Both the position numbers and the translations under genes were made by a program. DNA of 55,769 bases from CAZJQD01 sp964548165 [NCBI: uncultured bacterium] (GTDB lineage Bacteria > UBA8481). Under the pieces are notes generated by a model. That model had not been told where the DNA came from and ran no database searches. It worked only from the letters and a program-made list of their open reading frames with translations. Below, in pieces: positions 1-9,346 of the stretch. The stretch covers positions 17,910 to 73,678 of the forward strand of contig CAZJQD010000016.1 in the NCBI GenBank assembly GCA_964548165.1, given 5' to 3'. Position 1 is the first letter of the stretch. Every line of letters starts with the position of its first letter.

Positions 1-1193
1 TTGACCTCGTTGAGCCTGTCGACCATGCGTGTCATCCAGCGCACCGGTGATCGACCCGTCACGACAAGGCCGGACCTCCTGGTAACTCGCTTCGGCAGGG
101 TCAGGGCCGCCCAGTCGTCGAGCATCCTGCGCACCATGCCGACGCCGTTCTCTTCCACGGCCATGCCGCCGTAGTAGGCGGCCGGCGGCGGATCCTCGTC
201 GAGGATGCTGAACCATTCATCGGCGGCCTGTACAAAGCCCGCCGGGTGACGGCGCCCGAGGCCGTTGATCGCGGCCAGGGCGTCGCGCGCGGTCGCGGGC
301 GTCCAGCCCGGCATGCCCTTGGTGTGGTGAGACGTGAGCCCGACGGGCACCACGGCCACGCTCTGCACGGCGGGGTGCCGCTTCCAGAGATCGTCGACGG
401 ATCGTTCGAGTATCGCCCCGTCGTTGAGCCCCGGGATGAGGACGACCTGCGTATGGAGCTCGACACCGAGCTCGGCGAGCTTGTCGAGCAGAGGCAGGAT
501 CGGAACCTTGGGACGACCGAGGAGTTTCTCGCGGGCGGCCTCATCGGTCGCCTGGACGCTCACGTAGAGAGGCGAGAGCCCGTAGCGGCGGATGCGATCC
601 AGGTCAGCGGAGCCGAGGTTGGTGAGAGTCACGTAGTGGCCGTAGAGGAACGAGTACCGGTAGTCGTCGTCCTTGATCTCCAGGCCCCTGCGGAGCTTGC
701 GATCGGGTGGTGCCTGGTCGACGAAGCAGAAGGGGCAGAAGTTCGTGCACTGCTTGATCGGCGGATCTTCCAGGACGAGCCCGTGGAACTCGCCGTAGTC
801 TCGTTCCAGTCCAATCTCATAAGGCTCGGCTTCGGGTTCGGCTCCCCGGCGCACCGTCAGCGTGAAGGCGGGAGAGTCGGCCAGCACGAAGACGTCGAGG
901 CAGTCGCGGACGGGTTCGCCGTCCACGGCGAGGATGACATCGCCGGCGCGGAGCTTGGCGCGGGCCGCGGCCGTCTTCGCGACGACGCGCTCGATCCGCA
1001 CCCCGATGGCGCCGGCGGTCTCCGGTCTCCAGACGCGCGGCGCATTGGCCTCGAGTGGCCCCGTTCCCGGTTCGGCAACCGATCGTTGCTCGCCGTATTT
1101 TCGCGCCGGGCGCGCCGGGAGCGCCGGGCGGGCCGGTCGTGGCGCGGCGGATTTTCGCGGGCGTGACGGACGCGTTCGGGACGGAGCCTTCAC
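1..1193 (-). CDS. DUF512 / PDZ radical-SAM-like protein, 3' truncated by window edge
   Basis: The gene runs off the left edge, so its C-terminus is missing. After a basic, low-complexity N-terminus there is a PDZ-like segment (IGVRIERVVAKTAA, then GDVILAVDGEP), followed by CTNFCPFCF, a CX3CX2C cluster as in radical SAM proteins, and then a TIM-barrel-like and DUF512-type region (YVSVQATDE, VVLIPGLNDG, LTSHHTKGMPGW). This order matches the TIGR03279 family of putative FeS/radical SAM enzymes, whose function I do not know. I chose the GTG at 1193 because it overlaps the TGA of the upstream DHH gene as GTGA, suggesting translational coupling. The first 45 or so residues are Arg/Pro-rich, so a later start is possible. 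Confidence 0.85.
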   Translation of the reverse strand, partial: MKAPSRTRPSRPRKSAAPRPARPALPARPARKYGEQRSVAEPGTGPLEANAPRVWRPETAGAIGVRIERVVAKTAAARAKLRAGDVILAVDGEPVRDCLDVFVLADSPAFTLTVRRGAEPEAEPYEIGLERDYGEFHGLVLEDPPIKQCTNFCPFCFVDQAPPDRKLRRGLEIKDDDYRYSFLYGHYVTLTNLGSADLDRIRRYGLSPLYVSVQATDEAAREKLLGRPKVPILPLLDKLAELGVELHTQVVLIPGLNDGAILERSVDDLWKRHPAVQSVAVVPVGLTSHHTKGMPGWTPATARDALAAINGLGRRHPAGFVQAADEWFSILDEDPPPAAYYGGMAVEENGVGMVRRMLDDWAALTLPKRVTRRSGLVVTGRSPVRWMTRMVDRLNEV

Positions 1194-2302
1194 GCGGCGA
1201 CCATGCCGGGCCGCGAGTCGCAGGTCGCGCGCTCGGCCAGAGCCTGGTCGATGGCCGCGACGACGTCCCCGAAGTTGTCTTCGTGCGCGTCGCCGTAGGG
1301 CAGAGCGCCCGCTCGTCCACCCGCGGACGCGGCGCCCACGTGACCACCGCCACCGAAAGCCGAGAGCATCCGGCCGGCGTGAAAGTCGTTGTAGTGGTAG
1401 CGGACGCGCATCGAGATGAACGATCGGCGTTGGACGAGGACGGCGATATCGGCGCCGAGAATGTCGAGGCAGTGGATCCCGGCGGGAGTGACCTTCAGGA
1501 CATCGTTGGGAGGCATGAGCGCGTAGACGACTTTCATCTCCCGGCCGCTCGTGAATCGCCAGGTCCGCCAGTCGCAGACCAGCTGCTGGAGCTGTCGCGC
1601 CGTGTCTTCTTCCTGCCGCTCCCAGGCCGCCTCGAACCGGTCGCTCCAGAACTCGCCGCGTGAGAGCGCCGCCACGATCTCCAGCGGCGGGAAATCGGCG
1701 CCGATGATGGCCGAGATGCGGTTGGCGCCGGGGATGTTACGGACGCCGAAATCCTGGTCATGCGCAAGGCGAGCGATCTCGTCGATGATGGCGTCCTCCT
1801 GGAGACCCCAGGTGCGGCGCAACCAGTCGCGCATCATCTCCGCCGCGCATCGCTTCTGGCGATGCGTCCGATGGAGGTCCGTTTCCTGGTCCATGTCGCA
1901 GAGATCGAGGTCCGTGAAGAGGCCTTCCGCCAGCCAGCGCGCGTAGCGTTCCCGGCTCGGAGCCTCCAGCGTGTGGTGGTCGACGAGGACGAGCGAGTTC
2001 CCCGCGTCGCGAATTGCGCGAAGGGTCTCCTGGAGCCGTTCGGCGGTCTCTGGGCGCTCGGGCCGGGCCAGCGCCTCCGGCGGTACATCCGTCACGAGGA
2101 TGACGCAGTTGCGCCAGCGGCAGAGGGCGTCGAGGCCGTCACTGTAGTAGTCGATGAGGTCGAGGGCGAAATCCTCGCCCTCCACGAGCCCGCGGAGTTC
2201 CGCGCCGCGGCGCATGATGGCCAGGGCGCCAAGGGCATCGAAGTCGGTGCGCGTGCTGCCACCGTGCAACCAGCCGTGGCTGACGTAGACGTAACGGATC
2301 AT
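1190..2302 (-). CDS. DHH-family phosphoesterase
   Basis: This is a member of the DHH/DHHA1 phosphoesterase superfamily, which includes nanoRNases, RecJ-like nucleases and cyclic-dinucleotide phosphodiesterases. Near the N-terminus TDFDALGAL fits the first metal-binding motif, LVLVDHH is the diagnostic DHH triad, and GGGGHVGAASA near the C-terminus is the DHHA1 substrate-binding motif. The start MIRYVYVSHGW (ATG at 2302) is preferred over an in-frame start 63 bases upstream, because the extra residues look like translated intergenic repeat. The ORF ends in a GTGA overlap with the DUF512 gene, so the two are probably co-translated. The substrate cannot be told from sequence. Confidence 0.85.
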   Translation of the reverse strand: MIRYVYVSHGWLHGGSTRTDFDALGALAIMRRGAELRGLVEGEDFALDLIDYYSDGLDALCRWRNCVILVTDVPPEALARPERPETAERLQETLRAIRDAGNSLVLVDHHTLEAPSRERYARWLAEGLFTDLDLCDMDQETDLHRTHRQKRCAAEMMRDWLRRTWGLQEDAIIDEIARLAHDQDFGVRNIPGANRISAIIGADFPPLEIVAALSRGEFWSDRFEAAWERQEEDTARQLQQLVCDWRTWRFTSGREMKVVYALMPPNDVLKVTPAGIHCLDILGADIAVLVQRRSFISMRVRYHYNDFHAGRMLSAFGGGGHVGAASAGGRAGALPYGDAHEDNFGDVVAAIDQALAERATCDSRPGMVAA

Positions 2303-2335
2303 GGAACGTGTGAGTCTATCAGAGGAACTCGTCCA

Positions 2336-2449
2336 GGTGTCAGGCTGCTGGAAGTGGTTTCCCAAGGTTGCCCTCCGGCCTGAAACCGCCGGGAAAGGGC
2401 CTTCGGTCGACCTTGGGAAACCACCTGCAGGAAACTAGCAACCTGACCC
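2336..2449. repeat. Long inverted repeat with stem-loop, GGTGTCAGGCT family
   Basis: The element begins with GGTGTCAGGCT (2336-2346) and ends with the related AACCTGACCCC. Inside is a perfect 14-bp stem, TGGTTTCCCAAGGT at 2355-2368 pairing with 2410-2423, around a 41-base loop. A homologous loop and stem recur at 25166-25240 with compensatory stem changes. The last codons and stop of the methyltransferase gene lie in its right-hand end. Confidence 0.8.
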
Positions 2450-3037
2450 CCGTTCGAAGACCTGGAGGTCGAGGGCCAGGGACGGGGGGACCCAGCAATG
2501 GAGGCCGATGGGGGTGAGGCCGGCGGCGGAGAAGACGCGCTGGTAGAAGGCGGGCGTGCGATCGTGCCAGTCGGTCTTGTCGCCGACCAGGCGGTCTTGG
2601 GTCGTGAAGGCCTCGATGCAGGCGACGCCTCGCAGGCGCTCGGTGATGGCGCCAAGCCCCGGGGCCAGTTCGTTGTCGGGGATGTACTGGAGCGAGTCGA
2701 TGCAGAGGATGAGATCGAAGTCGCCCTCGTCGACGACGGCGTCCAGGGTTCCGAAGGTACCCAGCAGTATCCCGCGGGTCTTGCCGTAGCGCTCGACGAC
2801 ATACGGGCTCGAATCGACGCCGCGGTAAGAGACCCTGGGACGGAGGCGAAGGAGCGCCTCGCGCCAGGGACCCTCGCCGCAGCAGACATCCAGCACGCGG
2901 GCGACCGGGCGTTCCAGGAGCTTCTCGGCGGTCGCGACGAGGTGCAGGGCGCGCCGCGCGATCTCCGATCGCGACACGACCTGGTGCCGTGGGTCGCGGT
3001 ACCACCGGTCGAAGTAGTCCTTGTCGTAGCGCTTCAC
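2435..3037 (-). CDS. Class I SAM-dependent methyltransferase
   Basis: The 200-residue product has a class I methyltransferase fold signature: VLDVCCGEGPW at about residues 48-58 is the SAM-binding glycine motif, YRGVDSS is the acidic end of strand 2, and FDLILCIDSLQYI is the motif IV region. The N-terminus (MKRYDKDYFDRWYRDPRH) resembles that of other small uncharacterised methyltransferases. The substrate is unknown. GGTGTCAGGCT-type repeats lie on both sides, and the final four codons and the stop are read from a degenerate copy of that repeat. The gene is monocistronic, so it may have come in as cargo. The methyltransferase call is firm; the cargo idea is inference. Confidence 0.85.
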   Translation of the reverse strand: MKRYDKDYFDRWYRDPRHQVVSRSEIARRALHLVATAEKLLERPVARVLDVCCGEGPWREALLRLRPRVSYRGVDSSPYVVERYGKTRGILLGTFGTLDAVVDEGDFDLILCIDSLQYIPDNELAPGLGAITERLRGVACIEAFTTQDRLVGDKTDWHDRTPAFYQRVFSAAGLTPIGLHCWVPPSLALDLQVFERGSGC

Positions 3038-3043
3038 GGCCTT

Positions 3044-3162
3044 GGTGTCAGGCTAGCAGGTTCGCCGTTTCGCACAAGTTGCGGTTCACTTCCTATCGAT
3101 GAGGCACATAGGGTTCAGGGGCCATCGGATTGCTGAACGTGCGAAACTGCGAGCCTGACACC
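3044..3162. repeat. 119-bp inverted repeat bounded by GGTGTCAGGCT / AGCCTGACACC
   Basis: The ends GGTGTCAGGCT (3044-3054) and AGCCTGACACC (3152-3162) are perfect inverted copies. Subterminal GTTTCGCAC and GTGCGAAAC are also inverted. It fills the gap between the methyltransferase start and mnmA and encodes nothing. It resembles REP/REPIN-type or miniature transposable palindromes, but no transposase is present in the window. Confidence 0.8.
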
Positions 3163-3245
3163 ATCATCCGTCGTACTCTACGAAACGTGTTGATGCGGAG
3201 CAGAGTGAAAATGCCCGGTGCACGTCCCGCGAGCGAGATCTGGCC

Positions 3246-4280
3246 GTGTCGCGGATAGCGGTCGCGGTCTCCGGGGGCGTAGATTCTTCGGTGGCGCTTC
3301 TGCTCCTGCACGAGGCCGGGCACGACGTCTTCGGGATCACGATGAAGCACCTCCCGGCCGAGATGGCCGGCGATCGCGTGGGTTCGTGTTGCGCGCCCTC
3401 GGCCGTGGCGGCGGCGGGCCGACTGGCGGCGCGCCTGGGCGTGCCGCATTACGTCTTCGACCTGGAGCGCGAGTTTGCGGAAGCCGTCATGGCGCCGACC
3501 GCGCGCACGTACGCGGGCGGCCGGACTCCCAACCCGTGCGTGCTCTGCAATGAGCGCGTGAAGCTGGCCGCGCTGGAGCGTCGCGCGGCCGCGCTCGGCG
3601 CCGAGCTCTTCGCCACGGGTCACTATGCGCGCCTCGAGGGATCGCGACTTCTCCGCGCCGTGGACGCCTCGCGGGATCAGTCCTACTTTCTCTACCGGGT
3701 TGCCGCAGCGTCCCGCGCCCGCCTGCGGTTTCCGCTCGGCGAACTCCACAAGGACGAGGTCCGAGCGAAGGCGCGGGCGGCCGGCCTCGAGATGAGCGAC
3801 AACCCGGACTCGCAGGACGTCTGCTTTGCCCCCGGCGGTGATTTCTCGGCGGCCTTTCAGCGCTTCGCGCCGGAGGCCCTGGAGCCCGGGCCCGTGGTGA
3901 ACGAGGCAGGGGAGGCGCTGGGGCGACACGCCGGGATCGGGCGCCTGACCATCGGCCAGCGCCGTGGGCTGGGTATTCCCACGGGCTCCCCCGCCTATGT
4001 TCGGTCCCTGGACGCGGAAACGCGGACGGCCGTCGTGGGAGCGAGGCCGGAGGCGCGCGCCTTCACGGTGCTCGACGCCCTCTTCGACGAGGATGTGCCG
4101 ACGGCGTTCTCGGCCGTGGTTCGGGTTCGTTCCCAACATGCCGGTGTCCGGTGCGCGGTTGAGCGCGCCGGGACCGAGGCCCGCGTCAGACTCGACGAGC
4201 CCGTCGTCGGGGTTACACCAGGGCAGTCGGCCGTTTTCTACGATGGTGAACGGGTCCTGGGCGGAGGTTTCATCGCTTAA
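3246..4280 (+). CDS. mnmA: tRNA-specific 2-thiouridylase MnmA
   Basis: MnmA is the cytoplasmic enzyme that adenylates and thiolates U34 in the anticodons of tRNA Lys, Glu and Gln, using sulfur from a persulfide relay. The ATP-pyrophosphatase P-loop SGGVDSS is at residues 9-15. The two catalytic cysteines are present: C98 in TPNPCVLC and C193 in DSQDVCF. GRLTIGQRRGLGI marks the central domain, and a beta-barrel domain follows. At 344 residues it is near the usual size. The start is a GTG (MSRIAVAVSGG), which places the P-loop at the normal distance. It stands 93 bases before aroC on the same strand. Confidence 0.95.
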   Translation: MSRIAVAVSGGVDSSVALLLLHEAGHDVFGITMKHLPAEMAGDRVGSCCAPSAVAAAGRLAARLGVPHYVFDLEREFAEAVMAPTARTYAGGRTPNPCVLCNERVKLAALERRAAALGAELFATGHYARLEGSRLLRAVDASRDQSYFLYRVAAASRARLRFPLGELHKDEVRAKARAAGLEMSDNPDSQDVCFAPGGDFSAAFQRFAPEALEPGPVVNEAGEALGRHAGIGRLTIGQRRGLGIPTGSPAYVRSLDAETRTAVVGARPEARAFTVLDALFDEDVPTAFSAVVRVRSQHAGVRCAVERAGTEARVRLDEPVVGVTPGQSAVFYDGERVLGGGFIA

Positions 4281-4373
4281 TCTATCCCCAACTCCAGCCG
4301 GGCCAGCGTTTCGGACTTTCGTTTCCCTTTTCCCGGTGGGACGTCGCCCATACAATGACGCCTACTCGGCGCC

Positions 4374-5483
4374 ATGACCAATTCCTTCGGAAGAATGCTT
4401 CGCATCACCTCCTTCGGCGAGTCCCATGGGCCCGGGATCGGCGTCGTTGTCGACGGCGTGCCTCCCCGCATGCCCATCACGGTCGCCGAGATTGACGCCG
4501 AGCTTGCCCGTCGTCGACCGGGGCAGTCGCGCCTCGTCACGCAGAGGCAGGAGCCCGACACGTGCGAGATCCTCTCGGGCGTCGAGAACGGGCTCACTCT
4601 CGGGACCCCCGTCGCCATCCTCGTTCGCAACGTGGACGCGCGGCCCGCGGCTTACGAGTCGATGCAGGCGCTTTTTCGCCCCTCGCACGCCGATTTCACC
4701 TACGAGGCGAAGTACGGGATACAAGCAAGCTCCGGCGGAGGTCGTGCCAGCGCGCGAGAGACGATCGCGCGGGTGGCGGCCGGCGTTCTCGCTCGCAAGG
4801 TCCTCGATCTCTTTGCCCCGATCGAGGTTGTGGCCTGGGTGAGCGCCGTTCACGACATCGAGGTCGCCGTGGATCCGAGCCGCGTGACGCGCGAGGAGGT
4901 TGAAGCCAACATCGTGCGGTGCCCGGACGCATCCGCCGCCGAGAAGATGATCGCGCGCATCGACGAGGCGCGCCGCGCCGGAGATTCGGTGGGCGGCGTT
5001 ATCAGCTGCGTGGTTCGGGGCGTGCCTGCCGGCTGGGGTGACCCCGTCTTCGGCAAGCTCGAGGCCGACCTCGCCTCAGCACTCCTCTCGCTCCCGGCCG
5101 TGAAGGGCTTCGAGATCGGCTCCGGCTTCGCGGGCGCGCGGATGAAGGGGAGCGAGCATAACGACGCGTTCGTCCCGCGCGGCGGTGATAGCGGCCTCTC
5201 CGGCATCGGAACCGCGACCAACCGATCGGGCGGCATCCAGGGCGGCATCTCCAACGGTGAGCCGATTCTCCTGCGAGCCGCGTTCAAACCGACGGCCACC
5301 ATCCTCAAGGAACAGGACACGGTCGATCACGAGGGCAAGCCGGCCAAGTTGGCCGCGAAGGGGCGCCACGATCCGTGCGTGCTTCCGCGCGCGGTTCCCA
5401 TCGTCGAGGCCATGGTCGCCCTGGTCCTGGCGGACGCCGCCCTTCGACATGCCGCCCAGTGCGGGGTGGGTCGCCGCTCCTGA
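4374..5483 (+). CDS. aroC: Chorismate synthase AroC
   Basis: AroC converts 5-enolpyruvylshikimate-3-phosphate to chorismate with reduced FMN, the last step of the shikimate pathway. The N-terminal [17 protein letters not shown] motif, [30 protein letters not shown] and the late [17 protein letters not shown] segment are all typical, and the 369-residue length is normal. The start is the ATG at 4374; no strong Shine-Dalgarno sequence is visible. The stop overlaps the next gene's ATG in TGATG, so translation of the M16 peptidase may be coupled to it. Confidence 0.96.
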   Translation: MTNSFGRMLRITSFGESHGPGIGVVVDGVPPRMPITVAEIDAELARRRPGQSRLVTQRQEPDTCEILSGVENGLTLGTPVAILVRNVDARPAAYESMQALFRPSHADFTYEAKYGIQASSGGGRASARETIARVAAGVLARKVLDLFAPIEVVAWVSAVHDIEVAVDPSRVTREEVEANIVRCPDASAAEKMIARIDEARRAGDSVGGVISCVVRGVPAGWGDPVFGKLEADLASALLSLPAVKGFEIGSGFAGARMKGSEHNDAFVPRGGDSGLSGIGTATNRSGGIQGGISNGEPILLRAAFKPTATILKEQDTVDHEGKPAKLAAKGRHDPCVLPRAVPIVEAMVALVLADAALRHAAQCGVGRRS

Positions 5484-8059
5484 TGTTCGCATCGCCGGTG
5501 CTCCATCCGCGCGGCATCTGCCCTCTGGCGCCTGGTCGTCGCGTCAGCGCCTTCCTGGCGAGCCTGGGCACGTTCGCCTTCCTCCTTGTCGCCCCACTCT
5601 TTCTCTCTGCCGCGCCGGTCGCCGCCGCACCAGCTGTCACCCGGACGCTCCCGAACGGCCTGACGGTCGTCTTCGAGCATCGCGCGGGCGCGCCCGTCAC
5701 CGCCGTCCAGCTCTGGGTCCGGGCGGGCGGCGCGGATGAGGAAGAGCGGACGCTCGGGCTCGCTCACTACCTAGAGCACATGCTCTTCAAGGGGACGACA
5801 TCCCGGCCTGTCGGCTCGATCCACGAGGAGGTCGAGAAGAACGGCGGCGAGATCAACGCCGCGACGAGCGACGACTGGACCTACTACCACGTGACGATTG
5901 CGGCCGAGGAGTGGCGCCGCGCGCTCGGGATCATCACCGACATCGCGGTCAACGCGTCGTTCCCCGTAGAGGAGTTTGACCGGGAGCGCGAGGTCATCAA
6001 GGAGGAGCTGGCGCGCCGCGACGACAACCCGATGGCACTCCTCTGGGATCACCTCGGCCGCGCCGCCTTCACCGTGCACCCCTATCGGTTCCGCGTCATC
6101 GGGAGCGAGACCAGCCTCCAGGCGATCACGCGCGAGAAGATGATCGCCTTCTACCGCGCCCACTACGTGCCCGGGAAGATGGCGCTCGTCCTCGTCGGCG
6201 ATTTCGACACGACCACGGCCTGGACCGACGTCGTCGCGTCGCTGGGCCGAGTATCCGGCCGCCCCCGCGCGCTTACCGCGAGGACGCAGGAGCCGCCACG
6301 GCGCCGGTCGAGGATGCTGTCGGTGGAAGCGACGGCCCAGCGCGGCTACGGCGCCATCGCCGTGCCCGGTCCCGCGGCCCGCGATCTGTCGGCGACGGCG
6401 GCCGGTGACGTGCTCGCCGGCCTTCTGACCGGCGACGGCATCGGGCGGTGGACCCGGAGGCTCGTCGAGGACGCGCGCGTCGCCGACATGCTCTCGGTCT
6501 CACTCCAGACCAACCGCGATCCCGGGCTCTTCACTGCCTTCTTCAGCGCCGACCCTGCTCGGAGGGCGGAGGCGGAGGACGAGATCCGGCGGGCCATGAC
6601 AGGTCTCAAGTGGGAACGGTTCGATGCGGCGGAAGTGGACGCCGCGGCCCGCCAGATCCTCCGCGATCGCGCGGAGCGGATGCAGGAAGCTTCCGGGGCC
6701 GCGTTCGAGCACGGCTTCTGGTACGCGGTCGGGGTCCCGGGCGGAGGCGATCGCTACGCGGCCGCGGTCGCGGCCGTGACGCCCGACGATCTCGCCGCAT
6801 TCACGGCGCGCTACGTGACACCCGCGCCCTCCGTCACGGTCTCTCTCCTGCCTCGCCCGGTCGCGTCCCGTCACGACGAGGACGGCCCCGGGTCGGAACT
6901 CTCGCTCATCTATCGCCGCACCGACGACGAGCTCGCCGCCTTCGGGATATTCCTCGAAGGAGGACAGGCGTCGGAGCCTGAACCGGGCTGGGCGGCCGCG
7001 CTGGCCGGTGTCATGAACCGCGGCGTCGCGGGCCGGACCTACGCCGAGTTCTCTCGCGACCTCGCCCGCGCCGGCATGACGCTGGCGGCGTCCTCGGCCG
7101 CGGACCTGATCCACGTGATCGCGAGCGGAGCGCCGGATCGTAGCGGGCAGCTGATCGGCACGGCCTTCGATGTCGTGGAGCGGCCCAACGTCGACGACCT
7201 GGCCGTCGTGCGCGAGAACCTCGCCGACGCGCTCGCCTCGCGCGTCGACAACCCGTTCAACATCTCGCTCGATCGCCTCGCCGCCCTGCGGTTCGGGGAT
7301 CATCCGTATGGCCGTCCCGAGGCCGGGACCTCGGATGGATTGGCCTCGCTGTCGCCCTCGCGCCTGCGCGAATGGCGTGACGAGGTCGGTGTGCGGTCTC
7401 GAGCGCGGTTCGTCTACGTCGGGAGCGCGCCGGAAACGGAGGTGCGGTCGGCGGTGGCGCGCCGGCTCGCGGCCTGGAAGGAGGGCGAGCGCTTCGTTCC
7501 TCCCGCCATTCCACGCGCGATTTCCCGGGCGCTCGCGGAGACGGCCGTCACCAACCAGGCGATCGTGCTCCGTTCCTACGCCGCTCCGGCCATGGGTGAC
7601 GCCTCGTATCCGGCCTGGAAGATCGCCAACGCGATCCTCGGCGGCCGCAGCTCCTCGCGCCTCTTCAAGGTCGTCCGGGAAGAACGCGGCCTCGCCTACG
7701 CGGTAGGCTCGTTCTTCCCGACGCGCCGCCAGTCCGCTCACCTCGTCTTCTACGCCGGCACGCGCCCCGCGAACTCGTCCCAGGTGCGCGCCCTCTGGAA
7801 CGATGTCCTCAAGGCGCCGACCGCGGCCGAGCTCGAGGACGCGAAGAAGCTGGTGCGCGGCGAGTTCGCGCTCGATCACGAGAAGGTGGCGCGTCGCGCC
7901 TGGTACCTGGGCTGGTATGAGACCCTGGGCCTGGGCGCCGACTTCGACGCCGCGTATCCGGATCGCCTGGACGCCGTCTCCCTGGAGGATGTGGTGACCG
8001 TTTTCGATGCGCTCCGCGAGGCGGCCGTTGTCGACTACGTGAGGGGAGGCGCGCTGTGA
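5483..8059 (+). CDS. Secreted M16-family zinc peptidase, two tandem M16 halves
   Basis: The product is about 858 residues. A hydrophobic segment (VSAFLASLGTFAFLLVAPLF) ending AAPVAAAPAV looks like a signal peptide, so export to the periplasm or outer surface is likely. The first M16 half has the inverted zinc motif HYLEH and, further on, the conserved glutamates of EVIKEELARRDDNP. The second half lacks HxxEH but keeps the M16 C-terminal fold signature (LGGRSSSRLFKVVREERGLAYAVGS), as in PqqL-like fused members. The start ATG overlaps the aroC stop. An in-frame start 108 bases upstream would put arginine-rich sequence before the signal peptide, so it is not preferred. Confidence 0.9.
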   Translation: MFASPVLHPRGICPLAPGRRVSAFLASLGTFAFLLVAPLFLSAAPVAAAPAVTRTLPNGLTVVFEHRAGAPVTAVQLWVRAGGADEEERTLGLAHYLEHMLFKGTTSRPVGSIHEEVEKNGGEINAATSDDWTYYHVTIAAEEWRRALGIITDIAVNASFPVEEFDREREVIKEELARRDDNPMALLWDHLGRAAFTVHPYRFRVIGSETSLQAITREKMIAFYRAHYVPGKMALVLVGDFDTTTAWTDVVASLGRVSGRPRALTARTQEPPRRRSRMLSVEATAQRGYGAIAVPGPAARDLSATAAGDVLAGLLTGDGIGRWTRRLVEDARVADMLSVSLQTNRDPGLFTAFFSADPARRAEAEDEIRRAMTGLKWERFDAAEVDAAARQILRDRAERMQEASGAAFEHGFWYAVGVPGGGDRYAAAVAAVTPDDLAAFTARYVTPAPSVTVSLLPRPVASRHDEDGPGSELSLIYRRTDDELAAFGIFLEGGQASEPEPGWAAALAGVMNRGVAGRTYAEFSRDLARAGMTLAASSAADLIHVIASGAPDRSGQLIGTAFDVVERPNVDDLAVVRENLADALASRVDNPFNISLDRLAALRFGDHPYGRPEAGTSDGLASLSPSRLREWRDEVGVRSRARFVYVGSAPETEVRSAVARRLAAWKEGERFVPPAIPRAISRALAETAVTNQAIVLRSYAAPAMGDASYPAWKIANAILGGRSSSRLFKVVREERGLAYAVGSFFPTRRQSAHLVFYAGTRPANSSQVRALWNDVLKAPTAAELEDAKKLVRGEFALDHEKVARRAWYLGWYETLGLGADFDAAYPDRLDAVSLEDVVTVFDALREAAVVDYVRGGAL

Positions 8060-9318
8060 CCGCAGCGGAATCCAAGGCCCCCCTGGTTCCAGGGCCCGGC
8101 ATGCCCGCTCCGGGTGTCCGCCTGCAGAAGTGGATGCTCCTGGCGGTCATCATCGGGCTCGTCTACATCCTTCGCCATCTCCTCCCGGTCATCTTCCTGA
8201 CCTTCATCCTCGCCTACATCGGCAACACGATCGTGAGCGCGATGACGCGGCGGTTCCCCCACCGGATCGCGAATCTCGTCATCCTCTGGCTTGTCCTCAT
8301 CACGGTGCTCGTCCTGGGGATCTGGGCGATCGTGCCCCGGCTCTTCGGCGAGGCTCGCGATCTGGCGCAGACCTACCTCGAGGAGGGCGAGGGGGACACG
8401 GGCGTCGTGGCGCGGGTTCCCCGGGTTGCCGGCATCGACGAAGGCCATGATCGGCGCGACCGGTCGCGGCACGTCCCGCCCGCCGCGACGGCGGTCACCG
8501 ACACCGCCGCCGCCCCCGGAACCGACTCGGGCGCGGTGACCGAGACCACCACGGTCATCACGCGTACCACGCGGAAGTACATCGACATCGCGATCGCGCA
8601 GGTGATGGGACGCGAAGCCCTTGCCCGCTTCCAGCAGTCGCCGACCTACCATGATCTCATCGTGCGCGCCGAGACGGGGGTTCGCGATTTCATCCCGAAG
8701 ATCGTGGCGGGCGTGACGGAGTTTCTCAACAAGCTCCTGGTCGTGATCTTCCACTTCATCCTCTCGCTCATCTTCTCCTTCGTCATCCTCTGGCGACTTC
8801 CCGAGTTGACCGAGGGCGCCCGTTCCTTCTCGAGTGGCCGCACCGCCGGCGTCTACGCCGCCCTGGCGCCCGGCTTTCGCGCGTTCGCGCACACGCTGGG
8901 CAGGGCCTTCGAGGCTCAGACCGGCATCGCGATCGTCAACAGCGTCCTGACCGCGGTGGGTTTTCTCCTCCTGGGAATTCCCTCCATCGCGCTCCTCTCG
9001 ACCATCGTCTTCTTCTGCTCCTACATCCCCGTCCTCGGGGTCATCCTCTCCACGCTCCCCGCCGCCCTCCTGGCGTTCAAGGTGGGCGGTTTCATCACCG
9101 TGCTCTGGCTGGTGGTCATGATCCTGCTCGTGCACGCCATCGAGGCCTACGGGCTCAACCCGCTCATCTACGGCCACCACCTCAGGATTGAACCCATCGC
9201 GGTCCTGGTCATTCTCCTGGTGGGCGAGCACCTGTTCGGCGCCTGGGGACTCCTGCTGGGCGTTCCCGTCTCGGCGTTCATCCTGAATCACATCATCCGC
9301 GGCGAGGGTGCCGCGTGA
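8056..9318 (+). CDS. AI-2E family transporter (PF01594-type permease)
   Basis: This is a polytopic inner-membrane protein of the AI-2E/YdiK/PerM family; members have been linked to autoinducer-2 export or ion antiport, and the substrate here is unknown. Two N-terminal membrane segments are followed by a soluble stretch with a Thr/Ala-rich insert (about residues 130-180), then five or six further membrane segments, including FFCSYIPVLGVILSTLPAAL and the terminal GAWGLLLGVPVSAFI, both typical of the family. Its GTG start overlaps the stop of the M16 gene as GTGA. Confidence 0.9.
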   Translation: MTAAESKAPLVPGPGMPAPGVRLQKWMLLAVIIGLVYILRHLLPVIFLTFILAYIGNTIVSAMTRRFPHRIANLVILWLVLITVLVLGIWAIVPRLFGEARDLAQTYLEEGEGDTGVVARVPRVAGIDEGHDRRDRSRHVPPAATAVTDTAAAPGTDSGAVTETTTVITRTTRKYIDIAIAQVMGREALARFQQSPTYHDLIVRAETGVRDFIPKIVAGVTEFLNKLLVVIFHFILSLIFSFVILWRLPELTEGARSFSSGRTAGVYAALAPGFRAFAHTLGRAFEAQTGIAIVNSVLTAVGFLLLGIPSIALLSTIVFFCSYIPVLGVILSTLPAALLAFKVGGFITVLWLVVMILLVHAIEAYGLNPLIYGHHLRIEPIAVLVILLVGEHLFGAWGLLLGVPVSAFILNHIIRGEGAA

Positions 9319-9346
9319 ACCGCGCGACTAGCGTTCCGGAGGTCCC

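Noticed and set aside
246-1166. Plus-strand open frame of 306 codons at the left edge
   Set aside because: The minus strand encodes PDZ, CX3CX2C and DUF512 motifs in a continuous frame; the plus frame has no motif.
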